From NCBI GenBank assembly GCA_024636445.1, contig JAGXHE010000034.1:1-46333 (forward strand): a stretch of 46,333 bases of DNA, read 5' to 3'. A program made the position numbers and the translations under genes. The notes below the pieces were generated by a model. That model was not told the DNA's origin. It saw only the letters and a program-made list of their open reading frames with translations, and did not search any database. Shown here piece by piece: positions 1 through 7,667 of this stretch. Origin of the DNA: Sulfitobacter sp. (lineage in GTDB: Bacteria; Pseudomonadota; Alphaproteobacteria; Rhodobacterales; Rhodobacteraceae). Within the stretch, counting starts at the first letter, position 1. The number at the start of each line of letters is the position of its first letter.

Positions 1-208
1 ACGCGAAAAGCCCGGCGATCACGATCTGGAGGCCATGGCCAGATGGCAAGAAGAGATGGAGCGCCTGCACGGCCGCGCCGAAGTGGTCATCGGCAAGCAG
101 CGCCACGGGCCGATTGGAACGGTCGAGCTGAGCTTTGAGGGCCGGTTTACGCGCTTTGGCAACCTTGTGAAGCCCTGGCAGCAGGGCGGCGGCGAGCAGG
201 AGTTTTGA
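1..208 (+). CDS. dnaB: Replicative DNA helicase DnaB, C-terminal fragment
   Basis: The window opens inside this gene; the reading frame starts at base 2 and ends at a TGA at 206-208, leaving about 68 residues. The tail carries the end of the RecA-like helicase core typical of DnaB: an [16 protein letters not shown] stretch followed by FTRFGNL. In DnaB this region holds the arginine-finger area that completes ATP sites between hexamer subunits at the replication fork. The neighbour downstream on the same strand is alr, an order common in Rhodobacterales. No terminator-like hairpin with a T-run follows the stop. The N-terminal and Walker motifs lie outside the window. Confidence 0.93.
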   Translation, partial: REKPGDHDLEAMARWQEEMERLHGRAEVVIGKQRHGPIGTVELSFEGRFTRFGNLVKPWQQGGGEQEF

Positions 209-473
209 CGGGGGTTGAGGTTTGAGGTCGGGTGTGCGGGACGGAGTGGTCCTTGAATGAGTGTGCATCAATGTCTGGTTGAACGAACCGTTCGAAAACG
301 GTGGATTCTGCCTGTGACAGAAACGGTTGAGTTCTGACCGGCGAACCCCAGACACCGGACCTTCACGGAGCTACTCGTGACTGTCCGCAGTGTGGGATGA
401 AGCTGCCGTCCGAACCATCGAAAGCCATTCGCGACCTGGTTAACTCCCACGCTAATCTGCCCGAATGCCTACT
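209..473. other. Intergenic stretch after dnaB
   Basis: No convincing gene is visible. The only clear structure is a short perfect hairpin at 287-302, ACCGTT-CGAA-AACGGT. It is not followed by a T-run, so it is unlikely to be a terminator. Base composition looks lower in GC than the flanking genes. A 60-codon open frame on the minus strand (268-450) has no recognisable domain and no ribosome site. Confidence 0.4.
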
Positions 474-866
474 CTAGATTGATGCCGCGATCGTGTAGTA
501 GGCACCCATCGCCCCGACGAAACCGATCGGAAACGCAAGAAGCCATGGTCGCAGCGCGGCAAGCCGCGGCCACACTAGAAAGAAGCTGGCGATGCCGAGT
601 GCCATGGCCGCGAGACCCGCCCATCCGACATACCAGAATTGCGCCGCGTCTGTGCCGTAGCCGAGGAAAAAGAACAAGAAGCCGGGTAGGCTGAACCATA
701 TATAAACGGCCGCTAGCAACTTGCTCGCCAGAACCAGCTCGACAGGCGTAAAGGCTATGCAACTCACGATTCCGGTCAGATAGGCACCAAGATAGGTGGT
801 GATCCGGAGTAAGATTCGGCGGCGCAGGGACGCTGGCTGCGGGTTCGCTGCGGGCTCATCCACCAT
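474..866 (-). CDS. Small four-helix membrane protein, unrecognised
   Basis: This 130-residue protein is not one I can assign to a family. It has a short polar N-terminus (residues 1-17, Arg-rich at 15-17), then four hydrophobic stretches at roughly 18-40, 45-70, 78-99 and 105-128, so it is probably an inner-membrane protein with both ends on the same side. The ATG at 866 has an AGAGG-like ribosome site about ten bases upstream. It stands alone, opposite in strand to dnaB and alr, in a region of lower GC than its neighbours, which suggests an accessory or recently acquired gene. It could be a small permease-like or immunity-like protein, but nothing in the sequence decides this. Confidence 0.55.
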   Translation of the reverse strand: MVDEPAANPQPASLRRRILLRITTYLGAYLTGIVSCIAFTPVELVLASKLLAAVYIWFSLPGFLFFFLGYGTDAAQFWYVGWAGLAAMALGIASFFLVWPRLAALRPWLLAFPIGFVGAMGAYYTIAASI

Positions 867-1225
867 GGCTCGTTACCTCTGGCAACTGCTGAAACTCTGC
901 TAGTTCGCTACGATAAGCTTGCTCGGACGAATGGCAAGTAAGGACTCAAACCGGGATTTCGCTGCTCATGTCACGAACGGCCGCTGTTGGATAAAAACCT
1001 CTGGTCAAGATGTGTCGGTCAAATACGCTCATTTTCGGCACGCCCGAAAAATAAGTAGTTTGCTGCTCCCACAAACCCCGTTCAAAACTTAAGTGGTTGT
1101 TGAACGTTTTTGCCCCCACCGCGATAACAGACATCAACCGCGATGCAAGATCCCGGTAAAGAGGGCTCACTGCCCCCATTACCCGCAACAGCACGACACC
1201 CCCACCCACCAAGGCCCGGAATCAA

Positions 1226-1366
1226 GGCACGCAGTGCCGCCGGCCTCTCGGTGTTCGCATGCGAACACCTGCCGGCAACACATTGCTTTGCAATGTGTGA
1301 GAGGCAGCGCCCGACCGCCCGACGCACCAAAGGTGCGCCGTATATCGTCGGCACGCCTTCGGCGTG
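1226..1366. repeat. Cluster of five short hairpins
   Basis: Five compact palindromes follow one another: GGCAC-gca-GTGCC at 1226-1238; a perfect 20-base palindrome at 1250-1269 centred on CATG; ACACATTGC-ttt-GCAATGTGT at 1278-1298; CGCACC-aaa-GGTGCG at 1323-1337; and CACGCC-ttc-GGCGTG at 1352-1366. Loops are mostly three bases. None has a T-run. Their density argues for a REP-like or RNA-structural role rather than chance, but the function is unknown. Confidence 0.6.
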
Positions 1367-1379
1367 ACGGGCGGGCGCT
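1350..1379 (+). repeat. 30-base repeat, copy 1 (hairpin plus GC tail)
   Basis: The unit is GGCACGCC-TTC-GGCGTG followed by ACGGGCGGGCGCT. A second copy at 1507-1536 differs only by TTT for TTC in the loop. The loop change leaves the stem intact, which fits selection on structure. Confidence 0.7.
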
Positions 1380-1506
1380 TTCTCACCGTATTGCTGCTTC
1401 GTCATCCGCACGCCAAAGCGGCGACATAAAGTGGTATGAGCGGAGGTTTGAGCGCCCACCGCGGGCGGGCGCTGCCCTTTGTGGTGTATCGTCGCCTGTC
1501 ACCCAA

Positions 1507-1536
1507 GGCACGCCTTTGGCGTGACGGGCGGGCGCT
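1507..1536 (+). repeat. 30-base repeat, copy 2
   Basis: This is the second copy of the unit at 1350-1379, with one difference, in the loop. Its 3' part overlaps another near-repeat: GGGCGGGCGCTGSCCTTTGTGG occurs at 1463-1484 and 1526-1547 with one mismatch, so three partial copies of a longer unit lie within 200 bases. Confidence 0.7.
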
Positions 1537-1624
1537 GGCCTTTGTGGATTGGTCACGATATTTGCATCAACGCCATTCCACCCCCTATTCCGCCCTCGCA
1601 GGCCCCGCGCGCGGACGTTACGCC

Positions 1625-1652
1625 TTGACCTTGGACCGAAACATGGCACAAC
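1625..1652 (+). promoter_or_regulatory. Candidate leaderless promoter of alr
   Basis: A TTGACC -35 box lies at 1625-1630, and GGCACAAC at 1645-1652 resembles the alphaproteobacterial -10 type GCTANAWC at six of eight positions. The -35 ends 29 bases before the ATG at 1660 and no ribosome site is visible, so transcription may start at or next to the A of the ATG. The same spacing recurs at pqiA, radA, the SDR at 10026 and prfC. Confidence 0.45.
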
Positions 1653-1659
1653 GCCGCGC

Positions 1660-2697
1660 ATGACAACGGCTATCTTGACCATCGACACCGGCGCCATCGC
1701 GCGCAACTGGCATACACTTGACGCGCGCACCGAGGTCGAAACCGGGGCCGTGGTCAAGGCCAATGGCTATGGGCTGGGCGCGCCCGTGGTGGCGCGTGTT
1801 CTGGCGCGCGCGGGGTGCCGCAGCTTTTTCGTGGCGACCGCCGAAGAGGGTGCCACGTTGCGCGCCGCTTTGGGCCACGGGCCGGTGATCTACGTGTTTT
1901 CTGGGCATATGGACGGCGACACCGGGGCGATCCGCGAGGGGCGGCTGACGCCGCTGCTGAACTCGGTCGACCAGATGCTGCGCCATGTCGAGGCGCTGCC
2001 CGGATCGCCTTTTGGATTGCAGTTGAACACCGGCATGAACCGGCTGGGCATGGACGCATCCGAATGGTCGGCGCTGCGCGATATCGCGGTGGCGCAGCGC
2101 CCTGCCCTGATCATGTCGCATCTGGCCTGTTCGGATGATCCCGACCACGAGATGAACACGCGGCAATTGCGCCAGTTCCGCGACATGACCGACGGGATCG
2201 ACGCGCCGCGGTCGCTGGCGGCGACAGGCGGTCTGCTTCTGGGCGAGGACTATCATTTCGATATGTGCCGCCCCGGTATCGGGCTGTACGGTGGTCTGCC
2301 CTTTGCCGACGCCGAGCCGGTGGTCACGCTGGACGCGCCGGTGATTCAGGTGCGCGACGTGGGCACGGGCGATCCTGTGGGCTATGGCAACAGCTGGACG
2401 GCGCCGCGCGCATCGCGGATTGCCACGATCTCGGCAGGCTACGCCGACGGGCTGATCCGCGCGGCGGGCAGCGGCGGCGCGCAGGTCTATGCGGGCGATG
2501 TGGCACTGCCCGTCGTGGGCCGCGTGTCGATGGATCTGATCACCGTGGACGTCACCGATCTGGACGCGGACCCCGCGCATCTGCAACTGCTGGGACCGCA
2601 GCAGAGCGTCGATGATCTGGCAAGCGCTGCGGGCACCATCGGCTATGAAATCCTGACCTCTCTGGGCCACCGCTATGTGCGCAGGTACACCGAGTGA
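1660..2697 (+). CDS. alr: Alanine racemase (PLP-dependent)
   Basis: This 345-residue fold-type III PLP enzyme interconverts L- and D-alanine, supplying D-Ala for peptidoglycan in the cytoplasm. The PLP-binding lysine is K33 in [10 protein letters not shown]. The second catalytic base is Y261 in [10 protein letters not shown], and RPGIGLYGG at 204-212 belongs to the PLP phosphate and active-site region. Length is slightly below the usual 360-390. The frame is open upstream to 1549, but that extension is Pro/Arg-rich and unlike the family, so the ATG at 1660 was chosen. There is no Shine-Dalgarno site, and a TTGACC box sits 29 bases upstream, suggesting a leaderless message. The stop overlaps the GTG start of the next gene by four bases (GTGA). 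Confidence 0.93.
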   Translation: MTTAILTIDTGAIARNWHTLDARTEVETGAVVKANGYGLGAPVVARVLARAGCRSFFVATAEEGATLRAALGHGPVIYVFSGHMDGDTGAIREGRLTPLLNSVDQMLRHVEALPGSPFGLQLNTGMNRLGMDASEWSALRDIAVAQRPALIMSHLACSDDPDHEMNTRQLRQFRDMTDGIDAPRSLAATGGLLLGEDYHFDMCRPGIGLYGGLPFADAEPVVTLDAPVIQVRDVGTGDPVGYGNSWTAPRASRIATISAGYADGLIRAAGSGGAQVYAGDVALPVVGRVSMDLITVDVTDLDADPAHLQLLGPQQSVDDLASAAGTIGYEILTSLGHRYVRRYTE

Positions 2698-3467
2698 GGC
2701 TGCTGGCAGCCATCGGTGCCACCACGCTTGGCCTGCTGGGGGCCGTAGGCCGCGTCACGCTTTTTGCGCTGCAAACCCTCAGCCACCTCGTGCGCCCGCC
2801 GTTCTATTTTCGCGAGCTGTCGATTGCGCTTTTGCACATCGGCTGGCTGTCGCTGCCTGTGGTCGGGCTGACGGCTGTTTTCACGGGGGGCGCGCTGGCC
2901 TTGCAGATCTATGCGGGCGGCGCGCGGTTCAATGCCGAAGCGGTGGTGCCGCAGATCGTGGCCATCGGCATGGTGCGCGAACTGGGCCCGGTGCTGGTGG
3001 GGCTGATGATCGCGGCGCGGGTCACGTCTTCGATTGCCGCCGAGATCGCGACGATGAAGGTGACCGAGCAGATCGACGCGCTGGTCACCCTGTCCACCCA
3101 TCCGATGAAATACCTGACGGTGCCGCGCGTGCTGGCCGCGACCCTTGTGGTGCCGCTGCTGGTGGCGATGGGCGACGTGATCGGCATTGCGGGGGGTTGG
3201 GCCGTGGCCACGGGCACGCTGGGGTTCAACCCGACGGCGTATCTCAAGAACACGGTGAACTTCCTTGAGGTGCGCGACGTGGTGTCATCGCTGGCAAAGG
3301 GCGGCGTCTTTGGCTTTATCGCGGCCCTGATGGGCTGTTATTTCGGCATGAATTCGGGGCGCGGTGCCCAAGGCGTGGGCCGCGCCACCAAGGGCAGCGT
3401 CGAGGCCGCCGCAATCCTGATCCTGGCCGCGAACTTCGTGCTGACGGGGGTGTTCTTCTCGCTATGA
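2694..3467 (+). CDS. mlaE: MlaE-type phospholipid ABC transporter permease
   Basis: This 257-residue permease has the MlaE domain fold: a hydrophobic N-terminal interfacial helix region (about 25-60), then membrane segments near 50-75, 90-115, 145-180, 205-225 and 235-257. The conserved [18 protein letters not shown] stretch (about residues 93-110) and the [14 protein letters not shown] coupling region (about 117-130) are clear. Such permeases move phospholipid between the inner membrane and a periplasmic MCE ring. It starts with GTG overlapping the alr stop and ends by overlapping the ATPase start, so all three are translationally coupled. No MCE (MlaD-like) gene lies in the window, so its periplasmic partner must be encoded elsewhere. 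Confidence 0.9.
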   Translation: MRLLAAIGATTLGLLGAVGRVTLFALQTLSHLVRPPFYFRELSIALLHIGWLSLPVVGLTAVFTGGALALQIYAGGARFNAEAVVPQIVAIGMVRELGPVLVGLMIAARVTSSIAAEIATMKVTEQIDALVTLSTHPMKYLTVPRVLAATLVVPLLVAMGDVIGIAGGWAVATGTLGFNPTAYLKNTVNFLEVRDVVSSLAKGGVFGFIAALMGCYFGMNSGRGAQGVGRATKGSVEAAAILILAANFVLTGVFFSL

Positions 3468-4210
3468 TCACACTTGAAAACGTCCACAAGTCATTCGGCA
3501 GCAACCACGTGTTGCGCGGCGTTGATCTGCATGTTCCCAAGGGCACGTCGATGGTGATCATCGGCGGGTCCGGCACCGGAAAATCCATCACGATCAAGGC
3601 GGTGCTGGGTCTGGTCACGCCCGAGCAGGGCAAGATCACCGTTGACGGCATCGACATCACGCGCACCGACCGCGATGCGTTTCTGGCGCGGTTCGGGATG
3701 TTGTTTCAGGGCGCCGCACTGTTCGACAGCCTGCCCGTCTGGCAAAACGTCGCATTCCGGCTGCTGCGCGGATCGCTCAAACGTCCCCACGACGCGGCCC
3801 GCGCCATCGCCATCGAAAAGCTGCGCCGCGTCGGTCTGACCGAGGACGTGGCCGACCGGCTGCCCGCCGAATTGTCGGGCGGCATGCAAAAGCGTGTGGG
3901 TCTGGCCCGTGCCATCGCCGCCGACCCGCAGATCATCTTTTTCGACGAGCCCACCACCGGGCTTGATCCGATCATGGCGGGGGTGATCAACGACCTGATC
4001 CGCGAGATCGTGACCGAGATGGGGGCGACGGCGGTGACGATTACGCATGATATGTCTTCGGTGCGCGCCATCGCGGACAATGTGGCGATGCTGCACGAGG
4101 GTGTGATCAAGTGGACCGGACCGGTGGCCGACATGGATGCCGCGGGCGATCCCTATGTCGATCAGTTCATCCACGGGCGCGCGACGGGGCCGATTGCCGC
4201 TGTGCGCTAG
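3464..4210 (+). CDS. mlaF: MlaF-type ABC transporter ATPase
   Basis: This 248-residue ATPase powers the adjacent MlaE-type permease. Its motifs are complete: Walker A GGSGTGKS at 34-41, Q-loop Q82, signature LSGG at 137-140 followed by MQKRVGLARA, Walker B IIFFDEP at 157-163, and the switch histidine H195 in TITHD. The LSGGM-K-R form of the signature is typical of the MlaF subfamily. It starts with ATG overlapping the permease stop (ATGA). The C-terminal tail (about 225-248) is short. The pair is likely part of retrograde phospholipid transport that keeps the outer membrane asymmetric. Confidence 0.92.
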   Translation: MITLENVHKSFGSNHVLRGVDLHVPKGTSMVIIGGSGTGKSITIKAVLGLVTPEQGKITVDGIDITRTDRDAFLARFGMLFQGAALFDSLPVWQNVAFRLLRGSLKRPHDAARAIAIEKLRRVGLTEDVADRLPAELSGGMQKRVGLARAIAADPQIIFFDEPTTGLDPIMAGVINDLIREIVTEMGATAVTITHDMSSVRAIADNVAMLHEGVIKWTGPVADMDAAGDPYVDQFIHGRATGPIAAVR

Positions 4211-4221
4211 ACGCAGGCTGC

Positions 4222-4256
4222 TTGACACCTGACGCGCCGCGCGCCCAAGTGCGCCC
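4222..4256 (+). promoter_or_regulatory. Candidate leaderless promoter of the PqiA-like gene
   Basis: A consensus TTGACA lies at 4222-4227, just after the mlaF stop, exactly 29 bases before the ATG at 4257. No ribosome site precedes that ATG, and the presumed -10 region is GC-rich and weak. The box may allow the gene to be expressed apart from the upstream operon. Confidence 0.4.
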
Positions 4257-4736
4257 ATGCTGCGTTATCTCAACCTTGTACTGCTGATCGCCTATCCCGT
4301 CTCGTGGTTTGCTCCGCTGATGCGTGCGGGAGTGTTGCCGCTGTTCGGCCTGTCGGAGATCAGCGTGGTCACCGGCCTGCAATCGCTGTGGGAAACGGAT
4401 GTGTTTCTGGCGCTGGTGGTCGCGGTGTTTGCGCTGATCGCACCCTTCCTCAAGACCGTGGGCCTGGCGCTGTTGCACTGGAACCTGCTCAGCCCGCGGC
4501 GTCTGCCTGCGCTGCTGGTGCTGGGAAAACTGGCGATGGCCGACATCTTTCTGATCGCGCTTTATATCACGCTGATCAAGGGTATCGGCGTCGGCCGGAT
4601 TGAGGTCGCATGGGGGCTCTATCTGTTCACGCTGTGCATCCTTGCCTCGCTCTGGATCGGCTGGCGCACAAAACAAACGCGCCCTGTGTCTGAAATTGCT
4701 TCCAAAACAGCAACAAAACCCCCTTCAGAACATTAA
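4257..4736 (+). CDS. PqiA-family (paraquat-inducible protein A) membrane protein
   Basis: This 159-residue protein has four hydrophobic segments (about 3-25, 43-68, 82-105 and 115-138) and matches a single PqiA unit: the LVLLIAYPVSWFAPLM start, LFGLSEISVVTGLQSLWE, and GKLAMADIFLIALYI are characteristic. PqiA proteins act with MCE-domain PqiB proteins in envelope lipid traffic. E. coli PqiA is roughly twice this size with two such units, so this is a half-size form. It follows mlaEF on the same strand, which supports a shared lipid-transport role, although no MCE protein is encoded nearby. The C-terminal 20 residues are polar. Confidence 0.8.
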   Translation: MLRYLNLVLLIAYPVSWFAPLMRAGVLPLFGLSEISVVTGLQSLWETDVFLALVVAVFALIAPFLKTVGLALLHWNLLSPRRLPALLVLGKLAMADIFLIALYITLIKGIGVGRIEVAWGLYLFTLCILASLWIGWRTKQTRPVSEIASKTATKPPSEH

Positions 4737-4785
4737 TACCACAGCCCGGAACTCACAAAGCGACAGGTGGGAACAAAGTTTACCT

Positions 4786-4824
4786 TTGGGTGTTCACTCA
4801 CTATCGGCGTATACTTGCCGATAG
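4786..4824 (+). promoter_or_regulatory. Promoter with palindromic operator across the -10
   Basis: The inverted repeat CTATCGGC-GTATACTT-GCCGATAG (4801-4824) has a perfect 8-base stem. Its centre contains TATACT (4810-4815), a good -10 box, and TTGGGT (4786-4791) sits 18 bases upstream as a weak -35. A -10 embedded in a palindrome is the usual arrangement for repressor control. It would drive the gene starting at 4849. A second small stem, CAAAG-tttac-CTTTG (4774-4788), lies just upstream. Confidence 0.5.
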
Positions 4825-4848
4825 CATGCATCATCCGGGGGAAGGCAT

Positions 4849-5613
4849 TTGACAAATTCCATGAGTACACTTGCGTACCTAATCCGATTCATGATGCAGC
4901 GCGTGGCGCTGGCTTTCTTTGCGGTGGCAGCTCTTGGATTGCTGGTTGCTACGGCCATGTCGGCGTCCGGCCAATGGCAATGGATCGACCTTCCGCTGGC
5001 GTGGAGCGGCCAACCTGTGCCCGAGGCGGGCATGTACGCGCAGATCGGTCTGACCGCCTTCGCCACCTGCCTGTGCTTTTTTGTACCCAGCGCGCGCCGC
5101 ACCATGCAGCTTGAGAATGCGCACCGCGATTTTTCGGTGAACATGGACGATGTTGCCCGCGCCTATGCCGCCGTACACGCCGCCGACCGGGGCGATGCCT
5201 TTCGCTTTTCCACCGAATTCGATGCGGTGCGCGAACGGCTGGCCTATCTGCGCGACCATCCCGACCTGAGCTCGCTCGAACCTGCCTTGTTGGAAGTGGC
5301 CGCGCAAATGTCGCATATTTCCAAGGAACTGGCCGAAGTCTATTCCGACGAAAAGATCGCCCGCGCCCGCAGCTTTCTGGAACAACGGCAATACGAGGTC
5401 GAGCAGTTCAACACCCGTCTCGACCATGCCAAATCCATCAGTCAGGACTTCAAACACTGGCTGACCAATGTCGAGCTGGAAGAGGCCGTGGCGGCCGCCC
5501 AACTGGATCGCCTGCGCGACGAAATGCGCGAAGTGCTGCCGGAACTGGGGATGGAAACCATCGTGGCCACCGACAATACAGTGACCAAGATGATGCCAAA
5601 AGCCGCCGAATAA
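4849..5613 (+). CDS. Two-helix membrane protein with long coiled-coil domain
   Basis: This 254-residue protein has two N-terminal membrane helices (about 16-38 and 63-80), then a charged helical region from about 85 to the end that is rich in Glu, Arg, Ala and Leu and is likely coiled-coil (for example residues 155-235). Related Rhodobacteraceae proteins are, to my recollection, sometimes labelled DNA repair protein, but I see no nuclease, helicase or DNA-binding motif. The TTG at 4849 follows a GGGGAAGG purine run by about three bases; the in-frame ATG at 4861 is an alternative. It has its own palindrome-flanked promoter, and a repeat element follows its stop. RadA is next, but no functional link is shown. 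Confidence 0.7.
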   Translation: MTNSMSTLAYLIRFMMQRVALAFFAVAALGLLVATAMSASGQWQWIDLPLAWSGQPVPEAGMYAQIGLTAFATCLCFFVPSARRTMQLENAHRDFSVNMDDVARAYAAVHAADRGDAFRFSTEFDAVRERLAYLRDHPDLSSLEPALLEVAAQMSHISKELAEVYSDEKIARARSFLEQRQYEVEQFNTRLDHAKSISQDFKHWLTNVELEEAVAAAQLDRLRDEMREVLPELGMETIVATDNTVTKMMPKAAE

Positions 5614-5615
5614 CT

Positions 5616-5672
5616 TTCATCTTGCAAGGCAAACTCCGGGGGAGCGCCGCAAGGCGCGGGGGCAGAGCCCCC
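5616..5672 (+). repeat. Intergenic double-hairpin element, copy A
   Basis: It begins three bases after the stop of the upstream gene. The consensus is TTCATCTTGC...AAACTCCGGGGGA, a hairpin GCGCC-GCAA-GGCGC (5644-5657) with a tetraloop, then GGGGGC-AGA-GCCCCC (5658-5672? stem bases 5658-5663 and 5667-5672). Nearly identical copies lie at 9400-9456 and 21597-21656. There is no T-run, so it is not a classic intrinsic terminator. Confidence 0.85.
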
Positions 5673-5691
5673 TTGGGTGTGCATTTATCTT

Positions 5692-5720
5692 TTGACGCCC
5701 CCCTCGCGGTCAGGCACATC
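5692..5720 (+). promoter_or_regulatory. Candidate leaderless promoter of radA
   Basis: TTGACG at 5692-5697 ends 29 bases before the radA ATG at 5727. GGCACATC at 5713-5720 matches the GCTANAWC type of -10 at six of eight positions and lies six bases before the ATG. No ribosome site is visible. Confidence 0.5.
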
Positions 5721-5726
5721 AGGCGC

Positions 5727-7088
5727 ATGGCCAAATCACCCTCCTTCACCTGTACCGCTTGTGGTGCCACTCATACCAAATGGTCCGGGCGCTGCGATGC
5801 CTGCGGCGACTGGAACACCATCGTCGAGGACGCAGGTCTGTCGGCGGGCGGCAAGAAATCGCTGGGGGCGAACCGTGGCGCCGCGATCCAGCTGACCGAT
5901 CTGCAGACCGAAGAATCGCCCCCGCCCCGCACCAACTCCGGCATAGACGAGCTGGACCGCGTTCTGGGTGGCGGGCTGGTGCCTGCCTCGGCGCTGCTGG
6001 TGGGCGGCGATCCCGGTATCGGCAAATCGACGCTGCTGTTGCAGGCGGCGGCACAGTTCGCCCGCTCTGGCGTCAAGACCATCTATGTCAGCGGCGAAGA
6101 GGCCACGGCGCAGGTGCGCATGCGCGCCAAGCGGCTGGGTCTGTCCGATGCGCCGGTGCTGCTGGCGGCGGAAACCAACCTGCGCAACATCCTGACCACG
6201 CTCGAATCCGAGCGCCCCGGCCTTGCCATCATCGATTCGATCCAGACCATGTGGTCGGACACCGTCGACAGCGCCCCCGGCTCGGTCAGCCAGGTGCGCT
6301 CGGCCGCACACGAGCTGACCACATTTGCCAAGCGCAAGGGCGTCTCGGTCATTCTGGTCGGCCACGTCACCAAGGACGGGCAGATCGCAGGCCCGCGCGT
6401 CGTCGAACACATGGTCGACACCGTGCTTTATTTCGAGGGCGAGCGCGGCCACCAGTTTCGCATCCTGCGCGCGGTCAAGAACCGGTTCGGCCCCGCAGAC
6501 GAGATCGGCGTGTTCGAGATGACCGGGCGCGGGCTGGAACAGGTCACCAACCCTTCGGCGCTGTTTCTGTCCGAGCGTGGCAAACCCAGTGCCGGATCGG
6601 TGGTCTTTGCGGGCATCGAAGGCACCCGCCCCGTGCTGGTCGAATTGCAGGCGCTGGTCGCCCCCTCGCCGCACAGCCAGCCGCGCCGCACTGTCGTGGG
6701 TTGGGACGGCGGGCGGCTGGCGATGATCCTTGCGGTGCTCGAGGCGCGCTGCGGCATTCCGTTTGCGGGTCTTGATGTGTATCTCAACGTCGCGGGCGGC
6801 ATGAAGATCTCGGAACCCGCCGCCGATCTGGCCGTTGCCGCCGCTCTGCTGAGTGCGCGAGAAGACGCCGCCCTGCCCGAAGGCGCCGTGGTTTTCGGCG
6901 AAATCAGCCTGTCGGGCGCGCTGCGACCGGCGCCGCAAACCGAAAACAGGTTGAAAGAGGCGCAAAAACTTGGTTTTACCACCGCACTTGCCCCTTCAGG
7001 CGGCAAAGCCATCGAAACGTCGGGGATCAAGGTGCAACAGATGCATGACCTGACCAGTTTCGTGGGTGAAGTATTTGGCGCCGGATAA
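5727..7088 (+). CDS. radA: DNA repair protein RadA
   Basis: This 453-residue protein processes branched recombination intermediates as a DNA-dependent ATPase. An N-terminal zinc ribbon has Cys at 9, 12, 23 and 26. The RecA-like ATPase core has Walker A GGDPGIGKS (93-101), and the RadA-specific KNRFG motif follows (about residue 250). The C-terminal third is a Lon-protease-like domain, including the region around FAGLDVYLNVAGG, that in RadA is a structural scaffold. The frame is open back to 5622 through the repeat element, but the zinc ribbon starts at the ATG at 5727, where a TTGACG box lies 29 bases upstream. CvpA follows 21 bases after the stop. Confidence 0.95.
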   Translation: MAKSPSFTCTACGATHTKWSGRCDACGDWNTIVEDAGLSAGGKKSLGANRGAAIQLTDLQTEESPPPRTNSGIDELDRVLGGGLVPASALLVGGDPGIGKSTLLLQAAAQFARSGVKTIYVSGEEATAQVRMRAKRLGLSDAPVLLAAETNLRNILTTLESERPGLAIIDSIQTMWSDTVDSAPGSVSQVRSAAHELTTFAKRKGVSVILVGHVTKDGQIAGPRVVEHMVDTVLYFEGERGHQFRILRAVKNRFGPADEIGVFEMTGRGLEQVTNPSALFLSERGKPSAGSVVFAGIEGTRPVLVELQALVAPSPHSQPRRTVVGWDGGRLAMILAVLEARCGIPFAGLDVYLNVAGGMKISEPAADLAVAAALLSAREDAALPEGAVVFGEISLSGALRPAPQTENRLKEAQKLGFTTALAPSGGKAIETSGIKVQQMHDLTSFVGEVFGAG

Positions 7089-7109
7089 CGCCACACAGAC
7101 AAGGAACGG

Positions 7110-7667
7110 ATGATGGACGGTTTTACAATCATTGATGGCGTGGTGGCCATCGTCATCGTCCTGTCGGCGCTGCTGGCCTACGGGCGCGGCCTGGTGCGCG
7201 AGATCATGGCGATTGCGGGCTGGATCGCCGCCGCCGTCCTCGCCTTTCTGTTCGCGCCCAAGGTCGAACCGCTGGTGCGCGAGATCCCTGTGGTGGGCGA
7301 ATTTCTGGCGGACAGCTGCGAGCTGAGCGTGATCGGAGCCTTTGCGCTGGTCTTTGCCCTCGCGTTGATCGTCGTGTCGCTGTTCACACCGCTGTTTTCG
7401 TCGCTGGTCCAGCGCTCGGCACTGGGCGGCGTGGATCAGGGTCTTGGGTTTCTCTTCGGCGTGGCGCGCGGCATCTTGCTGGTCGTCGTGGCGTTCTTTG
7501 TCTACGACACCGTGATCACCGGTCAGGAATTCACCGTCGTTGACGAAAGCCGCTCGGCGGCGGTCTTTGGCCGCTTCACCACCGACATTCAGGACCGCAA
7601 GCCCGAACAGGCCCTTGGCTGGATTACCGTGCAATACGAGAACCTTGTCGGCACCTGCGAACAGTAA
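7110..7667 (+). CDS. cvpA: CvpA-family membrane protein
   Basis: This 185-residue inner-membrane protein has four hydrophobic segments (about 5-25, 28-50, 68-92 and 108-132) and matches the CvpA family: FTIIDGVVAIVIVLSALLAYGRG at the N-terminus and RSALGGVDQGLGFLFGVARG before the last helix. CvpA was first noted for colicin V export; later work links it to envelope stress tolerance. It sits directly upstream of purF, as in many proteobacteria. AAGGA lies about six bases before the ATG at 7110; a second ATG follows at once at 7113. The tail after residue 140 is soluble and probably cytoplasmic. Confidence 0.9.
   Translation: MMDGFTIIDGVVAIVIVLSALLAYGRGLVREIMAIAGWIAAAVLAFLFAPKVEPLVREIPVVGEFLADSCELSVIGAFALVFALALIVVSLFTPLFSSLVQRSALGGVDQGLGFLFGVARGILLVVVAFFVYDTVITGQEFTVVDESRSAAVFGRFTTDIQDRKPEQALGWITVQYENLVGTCEQ

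Larger units (their letters stand above)
867..1659. other. Long non-coding interval with hairpin cluster before alr
   Basis: About 790 bases hold no convincing gene. The left part (867-1220) is of moderate GC and contains an imperfect candidate terminator at about 1079-1112: CGTTCAA, a 14-base loop, TTGAACG, then TTTTT. There is also a TTTTCGG/CCGAAAA stem near 1032-1050. The right part (1226-1550) is a dense run of short palindromes and near-direct repeats, listed separately. Overlapping open frames exist on both strands, but they change frame across the palindromes and show no domain. The alr promoter lies at the right edge. Confidence 0.6.

Noticed and set aside
287-302. Possible terminator after dnaB
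   Set aside because: The hairpin is short, has no T-run, and lies 80 bases after the stop.
1079-1112. Possible intrinsic terminator in the dnaB-alr gap
   Set aside because: It has a 7-base stem and five Ts, but the stem is AT-rich, the 14-base loop is large, and no plus-strand gene ends nearby.
1226-1547. CRISPR array
   Set aside because: The repeats are few, differ in spacing and are hairpins rather than regular units; no cas gene is present.
946-1763. Several overlapping frames in the dnaB-alr interval
   Set aside because: They run through palindromes, lack ribosome sites, and share only strings such as RHAEGVP that arise from the DNA repeat.
5622-5726. N-terminal extension of radA to 5622
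   Set aside because: It reads through the repeat element, and the family sequence starts with the zinc ribbon at the ATG at 5727.
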